From positions 1-64,000 of the forward strand of contig NZ_LMFO01000011.1 of NCBI RefSeq assembly GCF_001426865.1: a stretch of 64,000 nucleotides of DNA, given 5' to 3'. The notes beneath the pieces were generated by a model. It was not told the DNA's origin. It did not search any database and was given only the letters and a program-made list of their open reading frames with translations. This document shows, in pieces, positions 28,344 through 36,869 of the stretch. Every line of letters starts with the position of its first letter. Position 1 is the first letter of the stretch. The position numbers and the translations under genes are program-made. The DNA comes from Paenibacillus sp. Root52 (GTDB lineage Bacteria; Bacillota; Bacilli; Paenibacillales; Paenibacillaceae).

Positions 28344-29105
28344 TCACAAATCTAGAACATCACTTCGATATTCTATTCTTAAATCCTCAAGCAAACTATT
28401 CAAACCACACCATAAGTTCTCACATAGTAGATAAAGCTCTTCCTTATCAGCTAACTCACCACTTATTACATTTGTTGCTAACTCAACATATCCTTTTGGC
28501 TTGATCGGTTTTTCTATAGATTCTTCCAGAGTTACGGCTCTACTGGTGTAATACTGTTTATTCATTAATCCAATCAATTTAGCAGTTTGCCATGTTAAAT
28601 CAAATACAGCACGGGGTAGATAAGAGAGGTTATTGGAAGCTTTGGCATTTCGGATCTTGCCCATAGTCTCATATGGCTCCCAAATCATAAATTCTGCTAT
28701 TACTTCTCTAAACCTCTCGTCAGGTAATGAGAGCACAATCTCCTTCGCCTTAGGAAATACGCCATTTGGGTCGTACAGGGAGGTAATATGTACGAAACTT
28801 CCCGCTCTAAGAGCCCATCCATCATCCACTACACTTGCTTGATGAAACCATTCTGATTTTTGCTTGGTAGAAATCTCTAATTTGAACGGATGAAGAATTA
28901 ATTCATAGGTAGGTATATTCACTCCATCTCTACTAATGATGTGCAATTCTATATCTGAGTAAGGCCCTTCTTTTCCTTGAGCAACTGAACCATAAATACC
29001 GATAGCCTCAATGTCCTTATCGTATTTTTCTAATAACTTATTTTTTATTTCATTTATAAAATCGAATTTTAATTTACGACTAGTTTCAGCTGGAAAAGGC
29101 AACAT
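28344..29105 (-). CDS. Aminoglycoside ANT(4')-like nucleotidyltransferase
   Basis: 253 residues, the same length and motif order as kanamycin nucleotidyltransferase ANT(4')-I, which adenylylates the 4'-hydroxyl of aminoglycosides. The metal-binding motif is GIYGSVAQGKEGPYSDIELH, followed by KLEISTKQKSEWFHQAS, a region matching the second acidic motif, and a helical C-terminal domain with IRNAKASNNLSYLPR. AGGAGG precedes the ATG by 6-7 bases. It is single. Divergence from clinical ANT(4') is large by eye, so activity on kanamycin or tobramycin is uncertain. Confidence 0.8.
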   Translation of the reverse strand: MLPFPAETSRKLKFDFINEIKNKLLEKYDKDIEAIGIYGSVAQGKEGPYSDIELHIISRDGVNIPTYELILHPFKLEISTKQKSEWFHQASVVDDGWALRAGSFVHITSLYDPNGVFPKAKEIVLSLPDERFREVIAEFMIWEPYETMGKIRNAKASNNLSYLPRAVFDLTWQTAKLIGLMNKQYYTSRAVTLEESIEKPIKPKGYVELATNVISGELADKEELYLLCENLWCGLNSLLEDLRIEYRSDVLDL

Positions 29106-29315
29106 GTGAGTCCTCCTAGTATCTGGATTTACTTCATTCTATCATCCATTGCTCCATATTGAGTACACGGTAGTGTAACTGCTCCTTTTTCAAAAGTTCA
29201 ACTGGAAAACCAAAAGACGCCTGTCCCATTACAGGAACAAACGTCAGGGTTAAGATAAAGACTGTGAAGCAAGGTAATGAACGTTCTTACGTTATCCTTT
29301 GAATATAGATCTCCT

Positions 29316-30821
29316 TTAATGTACCGAATCTTTAACTACTTTTTTCTTTGATCTTGCCCCTATTAATATGATAATGATTGAAGAAACTACTAATAACACG
29401 GTGACCGCTGCGATCACTGCCGAGAAGGACTGATCAAAAGCAAACCGTGCAGCCTGTTTCAGCGTTTCTGAAGCTGACCCAGGCAATCCTTCTGCTACGA
29501 TTAACGCTTCATCTAAGCTGTCTTTCACATTTGACGGAACATCCAAACCTGTTGGAATTTTCATAGATAACGTGTACACAAGCCCTGATAGACTGCCAAT
29601 GATCGCTATTCCTGTAGCCCCACCTACTTCATATCCTACGCCTTCCATAGATGCAGCCATACCTGCCTTTTCATACGGGGCACTGCTCATTATGGAATGA
29701 GAAGCCACAGTCATCCCACCACCCAAACCCGCTCCGAAGAGTGCTAGTCCAAGAATTTGTCCAGCAAGGCCGGAATCAAATTGCACAAGATAGATTCCCA
29801 ACCCTGCAGCTGCAATGAATAAAACAACACCCTTGATATGAATAGCATTAAAGCGATTCAAGAGCATTCCAGTCACTGGAGCAGCAATAACGGCTGCAAA
29901 AGGTATCGTTAGTGTATACACTCCGGCTAGTAGTGGACTGAAACCTTCCACCAATTGAAGTCGTTGTGTCACAATATATTGAATGCCTGTCTGACCGAAT
30001 AATCCTACCAATGCCGTAATAAATCCCGTGGTAAACAGAGGTATCTTAAACAGTGAGAGGTCAATAAGCGGATCAGCGCTTCTATTTTGACGACGTATAA
30101 AGACAACAAGTGCCACGATACCAACAACCGCTCCGATTACTGCAAGAGTTATAGATCCTTCACGCCGAGTAGACTCTTTCAATGCATAGATTAGAGTAAC
30201 CAAGGCGATCATAATTTGAATCGAGCTGGTTAAGTCAAACTTTTTATTTTTATTGCCTTCATGTTGTGGAACGAGCAGTAATGTTAATACAAATGCAAGC
30301 AGCGCGATGGGTAAATTAAGTAAGAATACAGACCCCCATGAGAAATACTCCAGAAGAAGTCCACCCACTATTGGTCCAAGTCCTGCACCTCCGGAGGCAA
30401 TAGCACCCCAAATACCAATAGCCAAACCTAACTCACGCGGATCTGTAAAAGTAACTCTAACGATCGCCATAGTAGCAGGCATCATAATCGACGCTCCAAC
30501 AGCAAGCAGTACCCTTGACGCGATCAAAACATAGGGGTTAGGGGCAAAGGCTGCAATAAGTGAAGCTATAGAAAATATAACTAATCCTATCGAGAACACC
30601 CTTTTATAACCCAAGCGGTCACCTAATGTACCCATTGCAGGAAGCAGACCCGCCATAACGAGTGAGTAACCATTTAATATCCATAATTTCTGCGAAGCAG
30701 TTGCACCTAAATCATGCGTTAACGTTGGCATAGCCGTGTAAAGAATCGTCATATCCATAACGATGAGTAGCAGTGCACTGGACACGATGAATAGAATCAT
30801 CCAGCGTTTGAATTTTGACAT
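29316..30821 (-). CDS. DHA2 family drug efflux MFS transporter
   Basis: 501 residues with about 14 helices, the QacA/EmrB (DHA2) type of proton-driven drug exporter. Motif A is GTLGDRLGYKRVF, motif D is MDMTILYTAMPTL, and motif C is GGAGLGPIVGGLL. It is divergent from a MerR regulator, and its promoter carries the MerR-type 19-base spacer with a dyad. CGGAGGA precedes the ATG. It probably exports cationic or lipophilic drugs; the substrate is unknown. Confidence 0.9.
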   Translation of the reverse strand: MSKFKRWMILFIVSSALLLIVMDMTILYTAMPTLTHDLGATASQKLWILNGYSLVMAGLLPAMGTLGDRLGYKRVFSIGLVIFSIASLIAAFAPNPYVLIASRVLLAVGASIMMPATMAIVRVTFTDPRELGLAIGIWGAIASGGAGLGPIVGGLLLEYFSWGSVFLLNLPIALLAFVLTLLLVPQHEGNKNKKFDLTSSIQIMIALVTLIYALKESTRREGSITLAVIGAVVGIVALVVFIRRQNRSADPLIDLSLFKIPLFTTGFITALVGLFGQTGIQYIVTQRLQLVEGFSPLLAGVYTLTIPFAAVIAAPVTGMLLNRFNAIHIKGVVLFIAAAGLGIYLVQFDSGLAGQILGLALFGAGLGGGMTVASHSIMSSAPYEKAGMAASMEGVGYEVGGATGIAIIGSLSGLVYTLSMKIPTGLDVPSNVKDSLDEALIVAEGLPGSASETLKQAARFAFDQSFSAVIAAVTVLLVVSSIIIILIGARSKKKVVKDSVH

Positions 30822-30870
30822 GCTTAATCTTCCTCCGTGTACGAATTATTTTAAACTTTTAACATTTTGA

Positions 30871-30901
30871 AATATAATGTATAGGGTAACCCTATAGTCA
30901 A
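30871..30901 (-). promoter_or_regulatory. MerR-type promoter/operator for the DHA2 pump
   Basis: On the minus strand TTGACT and TATATT are separated by 19 bases, longer than the normal 17. The spacer contains the perfect dyad ATAGGGT-T-ACCCTAT (30881-30895). This is the classical layout activated by MerR/BmrR proteins through DNA twisting, and the neighbouring divergent gene encodes such a regulator. Confidence 0.85.
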
Positions 30902-30954
30902 CAACCATTTCTGCGAAACCAATCATTCGGCATAAATACACGGAGGATAGATAA

Positions 30955-31776
30955 ATGTCAAATAGATTAAACGAATACTTTACAACCAGTGAACTAGCCA
31001 AAACATGCGGAGTAACAAAACACACGCTTTTTCATTACGATGATATTGGACTGTTAAAACCCGAAATCGTTAATTCTAAGGGATATCGTTATTATTCCCT
31101 TCAACAATGTCTTGTTCTTGATTTGATCATTGTACTCAAAAAAGCAGGCAGTTCATTAGAGGAAATAAAGGTGTTTATTCAGAAGCAGAATACACCCCTA
31201 TTAATAAATATGTTGAAAGAGAAACAGATGGATTTAGAAAGAGAACAACGGAGAATTGCTCGCATGCAAAGTATCCTGAACAGCGCCATCCAAATGACCG
31301 AGGAAGCCACAGAAGAACTGCAAAATTCACCAAAGATCATAGAGTGTGAGGCAGAATCTTTCATAGTCACGCCATTAAATTTAGGTGATGGTGATAAGGA
31401 GTTTGCCAAAAAATTAAGCGAACATCGAGACTACTGTGAAACACACTATATTGATCACGAATTTCCAATTTGGACGATTATAAGCAAAGACCAATTTCAA
31501 TCAGGGAATTATTATCCTGAGTACATGGCTAATAAAGTAAACACCCCGATTCCGGAAGAAATGATGCTTATCAAACCTGCAGGTTTATATGCTGCTATAG
31601 ATCACAAAGGATCATATGATAGCATGCCACAAACTTATACAATCATTAAGAATTTCATAGCAAGTAAAGGAATGAACATAAGCGGAAACGTGTATGCCTT
31701 GGAACTACTCACCTATTGGACAGAAAAAAATCCAGACGACTATAAAATACGGATATATGTTCAGGTATCACATTAA
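30955..31776 (+). CDS. MerR family regulator with GyrI-like effector domain (BmrR type)
   Basis: 273 residues. The N-terminal winged helix (1-75) has YFTTSELAKTCGVTKHTLFH YDDIGLL and GYRYYS; a coiled coil (about 78-118) is followed by a GyrI/BmrR-like ligand-binding domain (125-273) with a PAGLYAAIDHKGSYDSMP stretch. CGGAGG precedes the ATG. It is divergent from the DHA2 pump and should activate it when a drug binds. Confidence 0.9.
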   Translation: MSNRLNEYFTTSELAKTCGVTKHTLFHYDDIGLLKPEIVNSKGYRYYSLQQCLVLDLIIVLKKAGSSLEEIKVFIQKQNTPLLINMLKEKQMDLEREQRRIARMQSILNSAIQMTEEATEELQNSPKIIECEAESFIVTPLNLGDGDKEFAKKLSEHRDYCETHYIDHEFPIWTIISKDQFQSGNYYPEYMANKVNTPIPEEMMLIKPAGLYAAIDHKGSYDSMPQTYTIIKNFIASKGMNISGNVYALELLTYWTEKNPDDYKIRIYVQVSH

Positions 31777-31924
31777 TACAAACTATATTCATTAGAAGAA
31801 ACCAGAAATATGAATCAACGCTATGTTTTCCATCGTTCAAGAAACTGAATTTCAAAGGAAACATTTCTCCGACTTTGCGCGTTTATATTACACGGACACC
31901 AATTTTTGTAAGGAGGACTTCAAG

Positions 31925-31963
31925 ATGAAGAGGAATAGACGGGTATATGCATGTTTTCGTTGA
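31925..31963 (+). CDS. 12-residue leader peptide candidate
   Basis: ATG to TGA encoding MKRNRRVYACFR, with a perfect AAGGAGG 8 bases upstream. It ends 73 bases before the secreted-protein gene at 32037. Such basic short leaders can regulate a following gene by translation-dependent attenuation, but no clear attenuator hairpin is visible. It may also be the remnant of a decayed gene. Confidence 0.4.
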   Translation: MKRNRRVYACFR

Positions 31964-32036
31964 GTTTAATGATTAAGCATGTATTTATCATTCTGCATCT
32001 TCATATGAGCGATCCGGTTAGAATGGAGGTAATTTA

Positions 32037-32711
32037 GTGAAATCCAAATCACAAAAAAAATTATTTATAGTTGGTGTGACCCTTGCCTTAGGGATTGGTG
32101 CGAGTGTCTATGGCTTGGCAGCCACATCTGCTAACACTAGTCCCTCTAAGGATCTAGTTGAGGCTATAGGTATAGACGGAGTTGAAGGCTACATCAAAAC
32201 TTCAGACATGAATCAAAATTTGCCACAAACCCCTGAGGAAGCTATTCAAAGTATGAACGCACCAAAAGTCGATAAATATATCAACTTGTACGATAGCGAT
32301 GAGAATATTATCGGAAAATTCTTACTTGAGAGTTCAGAAGATTCTAACACTGCAAAGGAAATTGACCTGAAATTAGCCAAGCATATGTTAAAGGAGAGCG
32401 ACCGCCCCGCGCTGGATATACTCCAAGAAAATCTAATTGCTCTCGTACAGCATGATCACAAACTTTACCGATCTGGTTTTGTCGATGACCAACTGGCAGA
32501 TGCTATGGACTTTTATTATGGTGAGCAGTTCCAATATAAGTTCTCAAGCATCGAGAGCATTGAGAAACATGCATCTATCAAAAATCAATTACATATTACT
32601 GTTCTTGGTGAACGTCTGGATACAACAACCGATTCGGTTGAACAAGTAAAGATGATGTATGCGATCCGGCAGAGTGAACAAGGAGAATGGGACATCTATA
32701 CCATTGATTAA
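32037..32711 (+). CDS. Secreted protein of unknown function
   Basis: 224 residues with a signal peptide (1-32; KKLFIVGVTLALGIGASVYG followed by LAATSA). The mature part contains GVEGYIKTSDMNQNLPQTPEEAI, a pattern seen in several secreted or membrane-tethered Firmicute proteins, and an acidic helical middle. The start is GTG, 7 bases after GGAGG. No family can be named. A tiny leader reading frame precedes it. Confidence 0.65.
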   Translation: MKSKSQKKLFIVGVTLALGIGASVYGLAATSANTSPSKDLVEAIGIDGVEGYIKTSDMNQNLPQTPEEAIQSMNAPKVDKYINLYDSDENIIGKFLLESSEDSNTAKEIDLKLAKHMLKESDRPALDILQENLIALVQHDHKLYRSGFVDDQLADAMDFYYGEQFQYKFSSIESIEKHASIKNQLHITVLGERLDTTTDSVEQVKMMYAIRQSEQGEWDIYTID

Positions 32712-32761
32712 TGACATACCGTCCCCGTTTCAGGGGACTTATTACAAACTGGGATATAAGA

Positions 32762-33844
32762 TCAACGATTCATATAATGAGCATACAGTTGCTCGAAGGT
32801 TGTAAATCGTTCGACTTCTCTCCCGACCTTACCATATTCCTCCTCATACTCACCCATCACTTCAAGGAACTTCTCTTGCATATCGATTAGATCACTTGCA
32901 TCAAAGTACTGCATAAGATTAAATTTCTTAGTTCCGATCTTTGCAGCCATTTCATCAAGATAGCCTTGTGCTCCAAAAGCTGAAAGAAATACATAAGGGG
33001 CATCGTTGGTTAACACACCGTTCAACATTTTGTTGCGGTAGTTGCACCACAATTCTTCGTAAGTTCCCTTCATATTATCAAAGGTCGGAGCAGGTCTAAC
33101 GATTAACGTATCACACATCGTGCTGTGCAACGTCGTAACGCTTTTCAACATGTTAAAAGATGCCATTCTTATTTCTTCAATCGTATTCGCTTCAATGACT
33201 GACATGTATAGTGATTCGAGATCATCCGGAACATAGCGCAACGAACATATCTCCTCCAAATATCGTTTGATTCCTCGTTTAATGCACGTGTTATTCATGC
33301 TGACCAACGCATTGACTAGATTGTACAGAACGTCGGCAGATGCATGTCGCACGGAGCCGATATCTTCACACAGCATCGTATCGCTGTAAGCTAGTTTAGC
33401 CAGATCAATCCACTTTTTTGCTCGATGAAGACACGCTTCTCCTATTGGGTTCGCAAGTGCATCAAGAGCCTTTCGCTTAAATTCGTTCAATTTCTCCAAA
33501 TCCTCAGGCTTGGCATAGTAGAGTACCTTGAGCTCGGTTAGGCTCGATACGTTGGGACTTTCCAAGGTGGATTGCTCGTGTATTCTTGTATCCCAAGGCG
33601 TGCAATAGATGTCATATCCAACGTCATCCAAGATGAAGCAATCGGATATCTCCCAGCCCTTATCGGTATTATTAATGATAATTAGATCCAGATCGCTCTT
33701 CTCGTGAAAATCCCCGGTGTTAAATGAACCCGTAAGCCCAATAATGGCGATATCGTCTAGGTAATCTCTTTTTACGCGTTCGATCACCATATTGATCAGC
33801 CGTTCATTTTTGTTCAGCAGCTGCTTCATGATCATTTCATTCAT
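32762..33844 (-). CDS. Nucleotidyltransferase-fold protein
   Basis: 360 residues. An N-terminal nucleotidyltransferase domain has the motif GLTGSFNTGDFHEKSDLDLI (GS...DxD) and a third possible acidic residue in YDIYCTPWD. A long helical C-terminal domain follows, as in aminoglycoside and lincosamide nucleotidyltransferases and other minimal NTases. GGGGAG lies 7 bases before the ATG. A resistance role is suggested by neighbours only. Confidence 0.75.
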   Translation of the reverse strand: MNEMIMKQLLNKNERLINMVIERVKRDYLDDIAIIGLTGSFNTGDFHEKSDLDLIIINNTDKGWEISDCFILDDVGYDIYCTPWDTRIHEQSTLESPNVSSLTELKVLYYAKPEDLEKLNEFKRKALDALANPIGEACLHRAKKWIDLAKLAYSDTMLCEDIGSVRHASADVLYNLVNALVSMNNTCIKRGIKRYLEEICSLRYVPDDLESLYMSVIEANTIEEIRMASFNMLKSVTTLHSTMCDTLIVRPAPTFDNMKGTYEELWCNYRNKMLNGVLTNDAPYVFLSAFGAQGYLDEMAAKIGTKKFNLMQYFDASDLIDMQEKFLEVMGEYEEEYGKVGREVERFTTFEQLYAHYMNR

Positions 33845-33958
33845 CTCACTACTCCCCTTCGCATAATCCCACTGTCCTTTGTCACAACAACCTTAACTTG
33901 AGTCTATCGATTTAGAGATGCAGTTACTATGTATAAGTTGATTTAATTCATCTTTGCA

Positions 33959-33999
33959 CAAAAATCCGCTAAACCGTCGATACGACGATATAGCGGATT
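33959..33999 (-). terminator. Terminator of the CD3324-like gene
   Basis: The stem AATCCGCTA / TAGCGGATT encloses a second small hairpin with the core GTCGTATCGAC, and the minus strand continues TTTTG. It lies directly after the regulator gene. Confidence 0.8.
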
Positions 34000-34002
34000 C
34001 CA

Positions 34003-34269
34003 TTAGTTCTTGGTATAAACAATCTTCTTAATACTTTCACAGGACAAAAAATACCGCTCCGCCAACTCGTTTATGCTGACTCCATCACGGAATAAGGATT
34101 TAATCTCAGCGTTTCGAGCAGAGACTTTACTCTTACTGTGTGTTTTCTCTCCCCATTTGAGGTGTGCCTCTTTAGGTTTGGGGATATATACTAATTCACC
34201 TTGAACGTATTCTTGAATGATCCGTAACAATTCTTCCGGGAAAATCGACTCGGCTTTTGAATATTTCAC
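34003..34269 (-). CDS. CD3324 family / Mor-like helix-turn-helix protein
   Basis: 88 residues. The N-terminus has the family pattern KAESIFPEELLRIIQEYVQGE followed by LVYIPKPKE and KWGEKT, and the C-terminus is a helix-turn-helix (INELAERYFLSCESIKKIVY). It is probably a small DNA-binding protein. AAGGAG lies 8 bases before the GTG chosen as start. It follows a 38-residue peptide gene by 55 bases on the same strand, and the two probably share the promoter at 34482-34490. Confidence 0.75.
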   Translation of the reverse strand: MKYSKAESIFPEELLRIIQEYVQGELVYIPKPKEAHLKWGEKTHSKSKVSARNAEIKSLFRDGVSINELAERYFLSCESIKKIVYTKN

Positions 34270-34324
34270 GTGCCTCACTCCTTATTTAATAAATCAATAA
34301 GGTGCAAAGCCAGTTCGTAGAATA

Positions 34325-34441
34325 TTACAACTCGTTATTGGCAATTGGATTGTTGCTAATCTCTATGCAAAGCATTGCCATATCCTTCACTGGCTTTGCA
34401 TAGAGCCATGCATATAAGAATCCTACCCCGATTGTTTTCAA
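34325..34441 (-). CDS. 38-residue peptide, function unknown
   Basis: TTG start 8 bases after GGAGG; the product begins MKTIGVGFLYAWLYAKPVKD and ends with a cysteine-containing tail, LCIEISNNPIANNEL. The N-terminal half is amphipathic to hydrophobic, with one Cys 14 residues from the end. This shape loosely recalls AgrD-type autoinducer precursors, but the usual PEEL tail is absent and no AgrB is in the window. An extended -10 promoter lies about 45 bases upstream. The peptide is probably real; its role is open. Confidence 0.5.
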   Translation of the reverse strand: MKTIGVGFLYAWLYAKPVKDMAMLCIEISNNPIANNEL

Positions 34442-34481
34442 TGGCCTCACCTCCACAGAAAATAGATAGCTACTAACTGCT

Positions 34482-34490
34482 ATTATATCA
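34482..34490 (-). promoter_or_regulatory. Extended -10 promoter of the peptide/CD3324 genes
   Basis: The minus strand reads TGATATAAT, a perfect TGn-TATAAT. The -35 is weak, as usual for extended -10 promoters. The leader to the TTG start would be about 35 bases. Confidence 0.55.
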
Positions 34491-34540
34491 GAGCTTGTTG
34501 TTGAATTGTTTGCCATTCATGTTCATGTGGGTGACACGAT

Positions 34541-34568
34541 TTGATTTTAAATCATAAAAGGTTATAGT
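34541..34568 (+). promoter_or_regulatory. Promoter and autorepressor site of the MarR gene
   Basis: TTGATT and TATAGT are separated by 16 bases. A perfect 13-base palindrome, TGATTT-T-AAATCA (34542-34554), overlaps the -35, a likely MarR operator. Confidence 0.5.
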
Positions 34569-34604
34569 TTATCTTAGGAAATAACTCATATGGGGTGACT
34601 AATC

Positions 34605-35075
34605 ATGAACAAGCAAGAACAGGTCATGATGAATTTTAGGGACTTATTCAACAAATTGGTTTGGATTAATAAATCGAAGATGGAAAGTAGTCTGAAAGGT
34701 TATAAGCCTTCTGAAGTCCATTGTATTGAATTCATAGAGAAAAATGTAGATTCCAATGTAACGAAGTTGGCAGAATCCCTCTATATGACCAAGGGCGCCA
34801 TAAGTAAATTAACGAAGAAGCTCATCGAAAAAGGGCTGATCGAAGATTATCAAAAAGCAAATAATAAGAAGGAAGTTTTTTTTAGACTAACCGAGCAAGG
34901 CAGAACCATATATGACATTCATGAGAAACTTCATACAGAGTTTCAGGAGAGAGATGAGTCTGTATTTAATCATGTAACCGAAGAACAGTATGATAAAATG
35001 CTGAACTTCATTGAAGTGTACAGCAAACATTTAGATACTGAAATAAATAAACAAGGTTTAGATCTAACGAAGTGA
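34605..35075 (+). CDS. MarR family transcriptional regulator
   Basis: 156 residues with the MarR winged helix: VTKLAESLYMTKGAISKLTKKLIEKGLIEDYQ, then the wing with NNKKEVFFRLTEQGRTIYD. GGGGTGA precedes the ATG. It is followed by a terminator and then a DHA2 pump gene with repeated GTTGAC motifs in its promoter; control of the pump and of itself is inferred. Confidence 0.9.
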   Translation: MNKQEQVMMNFRDLFNKLVWINKSKMESSLKGYKPSEVHCIEFIEKNVDSNVTKLAESLYMTKGAISKLTKKLIEKGLIEDYQKANNKKEVFFRLTEQGRTIYDIHEKLHTEFQERDESVFNHVTEEQYDKMLNFIEVYSKHLDTEINKQGLDLTK

Positions 35076-35100
35076 ATCGAATAAAATGAGTTAAAACCAA

Positions 35101-35139
35101 GAGCAACCTTCTCTTTAGAGAAACGGGTGCTTTTTTTAT
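35101..35139 (+). terminator. Terminator of the MarR gene
   Basis: Nested stems AGCAACC...GGGTGCT (one mismatch) and TTCTC TTTA GAGAA are followed by T7. Confidence 0.8.
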
Positions 35140-35151
35140 CCCTCAATTATT

Positions 35152-35204
35152 GTTGACAAGGAAACAAAATAAGAGTAAATTTTTAGTTGACGAGGAAACA
35201 AAAT
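35152..35204 (+). promoter_or_regulatory. Promoter with duplicated 19-base operator for the DHA2 pump
   Basis: GTTGACAAGGAAACAAAAT (35152-35170) is repeated as GTTGACGAGGAAACAAAAT (35186-35204), 18 of 19 identical and 34 bases apart. The first copy contains the -35 TTGACA of a promoter with a 17-base spacer and the -10 TAAATT; the second lies just after the -10. A repressor bound to both would block the start site. The MarR protein upstream is the obvious candidate. Confidence 0.65.
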
Positions 35205-35224
35205 TTAATTTAAAGGAGCATAAC

Positions 35225-36655
35225 ATGACATCAGACAACGTAAAGGAACCGGGAATACCCAAACATATTCTTATAACAGCTTGGGCAATTGCCCTTGGAG
35301 CAATCGCTCCTATGCTTGACTCTACCATGATGAACATTGTTGTAAATCAACTAACAAAGGATTTCCATACAACATTGGATACCATCCAATGGGCCATTAC
35401 TGGATATATTTTAGCCCTTGCGATTGCAGTTCCTGTCTCTGGTTGGCTTATGAATAAATTTAACGGCAAGAAGGTCTTCGTTGGGGCTGTAATTGCTTTT
35501 GGTGTGATTTCTGTCTTAGTCGGAGTTAGCTGGGATATTTCAAGTTTCATCCTCTTCCGTTTACTTCAAGGATTCAGTGCCGGAGTCATAACCACTTTAA
35601 TGTTCACCCTCTTAGTTAAAACAACCGGGCAACAATATTTAGGCAGAGTTATGGCTATTGTGAGTACGCCTATGATCTTTGGCCCTATCTTGGGACCAAT
35701 CATCGGTGGCTTCATCGTTCAGGCGGCTTCTTGGCAATGGATCTTTTTCATTAACGTGTTCATTGTATTGATCTCCGCGCCATTAATGATAAGAAAGATT
35801 CCAGACTTCGAACCCTTCAACAAAGAGAGCAAGCTCGATCTAGTTGGAATTATTGTTTTGTCCTCTATGAGTGTGGCTTTAATTTACGGAATTACCAAAG
35901 CAGCAGATCATGCCACTTTCAATAATCACGAAACGATCTTGTGGATGGGAATTGGTCTTGCTATGGCTATCATTTATTTCGTCTACAATCGGATTAAAAG
36001 CAATCAGACCGTTCTGCCTATGAATTTGTTTGCACACAGGAACTTTGCAGCATCAAGCGCGGGGCTATTTTTAGCAAATATCGCTATTATGGGTCCGATG
36101 TTAATACTCCCCCTGTTCTTTCAAACCTTTCGAGACTTCACAATGATTCAAACAGCAGTTGCACTCATTCCCCAAGGCGTTGGTATGCTTGTCACCCGGC
36201 CTTTCATTGGAAAAATGATTGATAAAGTGGGTGCAAAATATGTACTGATCGCCAGCCTTATTCTTTCCCTTATCGGATCTATTCCATTTATATTCATCTC
36301 GGACACGACAAGTATGATCTGGATCTCGGTCATCCTGTTCATCCGTGGCGTCAGCGTTGGAGGCATTAGTCTTCCATTGATGAGTGAAGCCTACACTGGA
36401 CTCGACAGTAAACTGCTTCCTGAGGCAGGTGTTGGCATCAATATCATTGAAAATCTGGGTTCGAGCTTCGGCTCAGCGATTATGGCTACTGCTGTTGCGA
36501 CAACCATACAAGGCTTGCATCCAACGATTGCAAATCAATTGAAGGGGTACCATATCGGTTTCCTTGTAGCTACGATGATCCTAGCGTTGATTTTTATCCC
36601 AAGCCTGTGCCTTACCCATAAAAAGAAAGGCAGAAATACACCTACGTTTGAATGA
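35225..36655 (+). CDS. DHA2 family drug efflux MFS transporter
   Basis: 476 residues with 14 predicted helices, EmrB/LmrB-like. Motif D1 is MLDSTMMNIVVNQL, motif A is GWLMNKFNGKKVF, and motif C is GPILGPIIGGFIV. The start ATG (MTSDN) follows AAAGGAG; an in-frame upstream ATG would place both GTTGAC repeats inside the protein, so it is rejected. It lies downstream of a MarR gene and is probably drug-inducible. Confidence 0.9.
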   Translation: MTSDNVKEPGIPKHILITAWAIALGAIAPMLDSTMMNIVVNQLTKDFHTTLDTIQWAITGYILALAIAVPVSGWLMNKFNGKKVFVGAVIAFGVISVLVGVSWDISSFILFRLLQGFSAGVITTLMFTLLVKTTGQQYLGRVMAIVSTPMIFGPILGPIIGGFIVQAASWQWIFFINVFIVLISAPLMIRKIPDFEPFNKESKLDLVGIIVLSSMSVALIYGITKAADHATFNNHETILWMGIGLAMAIIYFVYNRIKSNQTVLPMNLFAHRNFAASSAGLFLANIAIMGPMLILPLFFQTFRDFTMIQTAVALIPQGVGMLVTRPFIGKMIDKVGAKYVLIASLILSLIGSIPFIFISDTTSMIWISVILFIRGVSVGGISLPLMSEAYTGLDSKLLPEAGVGINIIENLGSSFGSAIMATAVATTIQGLHPTIANQLKGYHIGFLVATMILALIFIPSLCLTHKKKGRNTPTFE

Positions 36656-36721
36656 GGTCATGACACAGCGTTTAATGTAACGGAGAATATTGAGGTTGTC
36701 ACTGTCTATTGCGTTATTAAT

Positions 36722-36751
36722 AAGCTCAACTGTCCATCAGTTGAGCTTTTG
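36722..36751 (+). terminator. Terminator of the DHA2 gene
   Basis: A perfect 11-bp stem, AAGCTCAACTG / CAGTTGAGCTT, with a 5-base loop is followed by TTTGTTG. Confidence 0.8.
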
Positions 36752-36869
36752 TTGCTATTTAATATGTGGAACCAAATGGTTTTTCATAGTAGAGTTTGGT
36801 AACAAAAGAAGAATATACTTTATATATAAAACGATTATTTTGCACAGACCCACACTGGAGGTATTACTC

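Noticed and set aside
34325..34441. AgrD identity of the 38-residue peptide
   Set aside because: Only a loose resemblance: no PEEL-like tail and no AgrB or receptor kinase next to it, so the name is not used.
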